Assembly: GCA_900539655.1 (NCBI GenBank)
Contig: UQCR01000184.1
Coordinates: 1-8,609, forward strand
Source of the DNA: an uncultured Robinsoniella sp.
Lineage (GTDB): Bacteria > Bacillota > Clostridia > Lachnospirales > Lachnospiraceae
DNA: 8,609 bases
Reading direction: 5' to 3'
The notes beneath the pieces are model-generated. The model did no database searches and was not told the origin of the DNA. It worked only from the letters and a program-made list of their open reading frames with translations. A program made the translations under genes and the position numbers. Positions 7,020-8,609 of this stretch are shown here, one piece after another. How positions within the stretch are numbered: position 1 is the first letter of the stretch; every line of letters begins with the position of its first letter.

Positions 7020-7036
7020 TGTCTGCCAGGCAGACA
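7020..7036. repeat. 17-bp perfect palindrome abutting the ribosome binding site of the binding-protein gene
   Basis: TGTCTGCC, a central A, then GGCAGACA form a perfect 8-bp inverted repeat. As RNA it folds into a 7-bp stem with a 3-nt loop (or 6 bp with 5 nt). Its last base is the first base of the AGGAGG ribosome binding site at 7036-7041. No T-run follows, so it is not a terminator. It may be a dyad operator or an mRNA element that adjusts translation or protects a processed transcript. Confidence 0.55.
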
Positions 7037-7041
7037 GGAGG
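7036..7041 (+). promoter_or_regulatory. Strong ribosome binding site deciding the start of the binding-protein gene
   Basis: AGGAGG lies 4 nt before the ATG at 7046, a short but usable spacing. The upstream in-frame ATG at 7019 would place this site inside the gene, and the next ATG at 7058 is 16 nt away, which is too far. The start at 7046 therefore fits best. Confidence 0.65.
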
Positions 7042-7045
7042 GTCA

Positions 7046-8530
7046 ATGAAGACAAATATGAAAAAGTTATTTATTTTATTGGTTATTGCATGTGCAATGT
7101 CCGGTTTAATGCTCTTCTTAAGATGGTGCCACCCGGTAAATAAAGAACAACAGGCAGAGCATGAGGAATATGAAAAACTGGTAGTAGCATATTCCGGAAG
7201 TATTGGTGGGACAAAGGATCTGCAGCTTGTCCAGGATGAACTGAATAAGATCACGCGTAAAAAGCTGGGTATAGAAGTGGAACTGAAGGTACTTGATAAT
7301 TTTAAAAATACAATTAATCTGATGCTCTCCGGCAAGGAACAGCTGGATATTATGACAATTGATAATCAGATGTATATGGAAGCTTATATCAATCAGAATC
7401 TGTGGGAATTGGATGATCTTCTGGATCAATATGGGTCCGGTATAAAACAGGCGCTGGGGATGGAGAATATCAATGCCTGCCGGATAAAAGGAAAGTTGTA
7501 CGGCCTTCCGAATAACCGTGATTTTGCTGCTGGCTGGGATGCCTATATGTTGAGAAAAGACATTCTGGATAAATATAACATCAAAAAAGAAGACATCAAA
7601 AGTATTGAAGATTTGGAAAAAGTATTTGATCTGCTTCTGGAAAAAGAGCCGGATATTACCCCTATAGCTTCCTCTGGTTCCATGTTCGGTAATTTTGCGC
7701 TGGCGGACGGCATAAACAGCTTCCCGGCAGGCGGCCATCTGAACTATGGCCAGGATGAGGAGATTGTAAATATATTTGAGACGGATGAATATATGGAAAA
7801 TTTAAAACGTGTGAGGGAATGGTATCTGAAAGGATATATGGGAGACAGGATTCTGGAAGATACCCAGTCTCTGCGGGACAAGATTCGGGAGGGGACGGTA
7901 TTTTCTTATCCCCAGAAGGGGAAGCCGGGAATTGAACGGCAGGAATCCATGTCTTATGGAAAAGAACTGGTGATTGTCCAGTTTGGTGAAAATGCTATCA
8001 GTTATAATTCCCTGGCTGCCCTGCCATGGGTGATTACCAAAAATTCAATATCAAAAGAGAAATCCATGCAGCTTTTGAATCTGATGTATACCGATGCGGA
8101 TATTATGAATCTGCTGTCCTATGGGGTTGAAAATATTCACTATGTTAAAACGGAAGACGGCCATATTAAGCTGCCCACAGGTGCTGCAAGCAACGTGTTT
8201 ATAAAAGGCTCCTGGAAGATGCCGAACCAGTTTATTACATACGTATGGGAAGGAAATCCACTGGATTTGTGGGAGAGGATGGATGAGTATAATAATTCTG
8301 CCCTGCGATCCTGCGAAATCGGATTCAATTTTGATGTATCGGAAGTCTCAACGGAATATATCACCCTGGAAAAGATTTATAATAAGTATAAACCAATTTT
8401 AGAAAGCGGGCTGGTGGATCCGGAAGAAGGGCTTCGGGAAATGCTGGGTGAGTTGAATGCAAATGGGCTGCAGGAAGTGATAGCAGAAAAGAGAAGGCAG
8501 TTCGAGGAGTGGAAAAAGGAGTATAAGTAA
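7046..8530 (+). CDS. Membrane-anchored extracellular solute-binding protein, family 1 with C-terminal DUF3502
   Basis: From the preferred start the protein is 494 aa. The N terminus (MKTNMKKLFILLVIACAMSG and on to about residue 25) is one hydrophobic segment after a basic end. It acts either as an uncleaved anchor or as a lipoprotein signal with V13-I-A-C16, an unusually early lipobox. The body resembles family 1 solute-binding proteins: KLVVAYSGSIGGTKDL opens the first strand, followed by LDIMTIDNQMY and a GLPNNRDFAAGWDAYMLRKD segment. From about residue 355 (YGVENIHYVK) to the end it matches the DUF3502 style, including WERMDEYNNSA, IGFNFDVSEVSTE, LESGLVDPEE and IIAEK-like VIAEKRRQFEEW. Such proteins normally deliver oligosaccharides to CUT1 importers, but no CUT1 permease is present here. 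It follows the kinase gene by 64 bp with no terminator between, so a ligand-sensing role for the kinase is plausible. Substrate unknown. Confidence 0.88.
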   Translation: MKTNMKKLFILLVIACAMSGLMLFLRWCHPVNKEQQAEHEEYEKLVVAYSGSIGGTKDLQLVQDELNKITRKKLGIEVELKVLDNFKNTINLMLSGKEQLDIMTIDNQMYMEAYINQNLWELDDLLDQYGSGIKQALGMENINACRIKGKLYGLPNNRDFAAGWDAYMLRKDILDKYNIKKEDIKSIEDLEKVFDLLLEKEPDITPIASSGSMFGNFALADGINSFPAGGHLNYGQDEEIVNIFETDEYMENLKRVREWYLKGYMGDRILEDTQSLRDKIREGTVFSYPQKGKPGIERQESMSYGKELVIVQFGENAISYNSLAALPWVITKNSISKEKSMQLLNLMYTDADIMNLLSYGVENIHYVKTEDGHIKLPTGAASNVFIKGSWKMPNQFITYVWEGNPLDLWERMDEYNNSALRSCEIGFNFDVSEVSTEYITLEKIYNKYKPILESGLVDPEEGLREMLGELNANGLQEVIAEKRRQFEEWKKEYK

Positions 8531-8534
8531 AAAG

Positions 8535-8574
8535 TCAGAATACTACACATTTAGTTCAGAATCGTTATATTTTT
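8535..8574 (+). promoter_or_regulatory. Paired direct-repeat operator, probable AraC-type response-regulator site (right copy)
   Basis: TCAGAATACTACACATTTA (box at 8539-8553) and TCAGAATCGTTATATTTTT (box at 8560-8574) are direct repeats with starts exactly 21 bp apart. The proximal box differs from the box at 1-15 at only one of 15 positions. The distal box is weaker, matching the left distal box at 8 of 15. It begins 5 nt after the binding-protein stop codon and faces out of the window, so it should control a gene beyond the right edge. Confidence 0.6.
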
Positions 8575-8609
8575 CTATTCCCTGATTTGTTAATATATAT
8601 ATAAATAAT
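8550..8609 (+). repeat. Second copy of a ~60-bp promoter module (partner at 12-71)
   Basis: This stretch aligns without gaps to 12-71 at 47 of 60 positions. Mismatches cluster in the 6-bp spacer at 8580-8585, while the operator box and the core promoter are conserved. Such a pattern suggests selection on protein-binding positions rather than a recent mobile duplication. The repeat reaches the last base of the window and may continue. Confidence 0.75.
8575..8609 (+). promoter_or_regulatory. Candidate promoter of an operon starting beyond the window
   Basis: TTTGTTAA at 8586-8593 and TATATAAATAAT at 8598-8609 repeat the core at 48-71 at the same distance from the operator box. TATAAA at 8600-8605 is the likely -10; no consensus -35 is present 17 bp upstream. 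The gene it serves is not visible. Confidence 0.45.

Noticed and set aside
7118..7738. Long antisense reading frame of 206 codons inside the binding-protein gene
   Set aside because: It is wholly opposite a well-supported gene, has no start signal and its composition is that of a reverse-strand shadow.
1..8609. CRISPR arrays, tRNA or rRNA genes
   Set aside because: No regularly spaced repeat-spacer pattern, cloverleaf or rRNA-like segment was seen.

Overview
The window suggests a low-to-moderate G+C Gram-positive anaerobe of the Clostridia, most likely Lachnospiraceae-like. The evidence is the AT-rich intergenic DNA, the strong AGGAGG-type ribosome binding sites, the YesN/YesM-type two-component pair, and a solute-binding protein with a C-terminal DUF3502 domain, a combination common in gut Clostridia. 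The assignment is inferred from protein style; no rRNA or other phylogenetic marker is present.

All six genes lie on the + strand in two blocks. Block 1 (145-3410) encodes a DUF2291 lipoprotein, an RbsA/MglA-type double ATPase and an RbsC-type permease. Together these are a CUT2-class sugar importer without its own substrate-binding protein in the window. Block 2 (3711-8530) encodes a YesN-like response regulator with an AraC-type DNA-binding domain, a YesM-like sensor histidine kinase, and a membrane-anchored family 1 solute-binding protein with DUF3502. A roughly 300-bp non-coding stretch (3411-3710) separates the blocks. It holds a candidate promoter and a structured leader.

The most striking non-coding signal is a promoter module present at both ends of the window. 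Positions 12-71 and 8550-8609 align without gaps at 47 of 60 bases. Each copy carries two direct-repeat boxes spaced exactly 21 bp apart (box starts 1 and 22; 8539 and 8560), followed at a fixed distance by the same TTTGTTAA...TATATAAATAAT core. Direct repeats two helical turns apart next to a promoter with no good -35 are what an AraC-type activator would be expected to bind.

Working model (inference): the DUF3502 protein captures a sugar or oligosaccharide outside the cell and presents it to the YesM-like kinase. The kinase phosphorylates the YesN-like regulator, which activates the importer operon at the left edge and an unseen operon starting just past the right edge. This would be a three-component sugar-sensing circuit, similar in logic to AraPST of Geobacillus or XylFII-LytS-YesN of Clostridium. 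Here, however, the sensing protein appears to be from the CUT1-type binding-protein class while the transporter is CUT2-type. The substrate cannot be read from the sequence.
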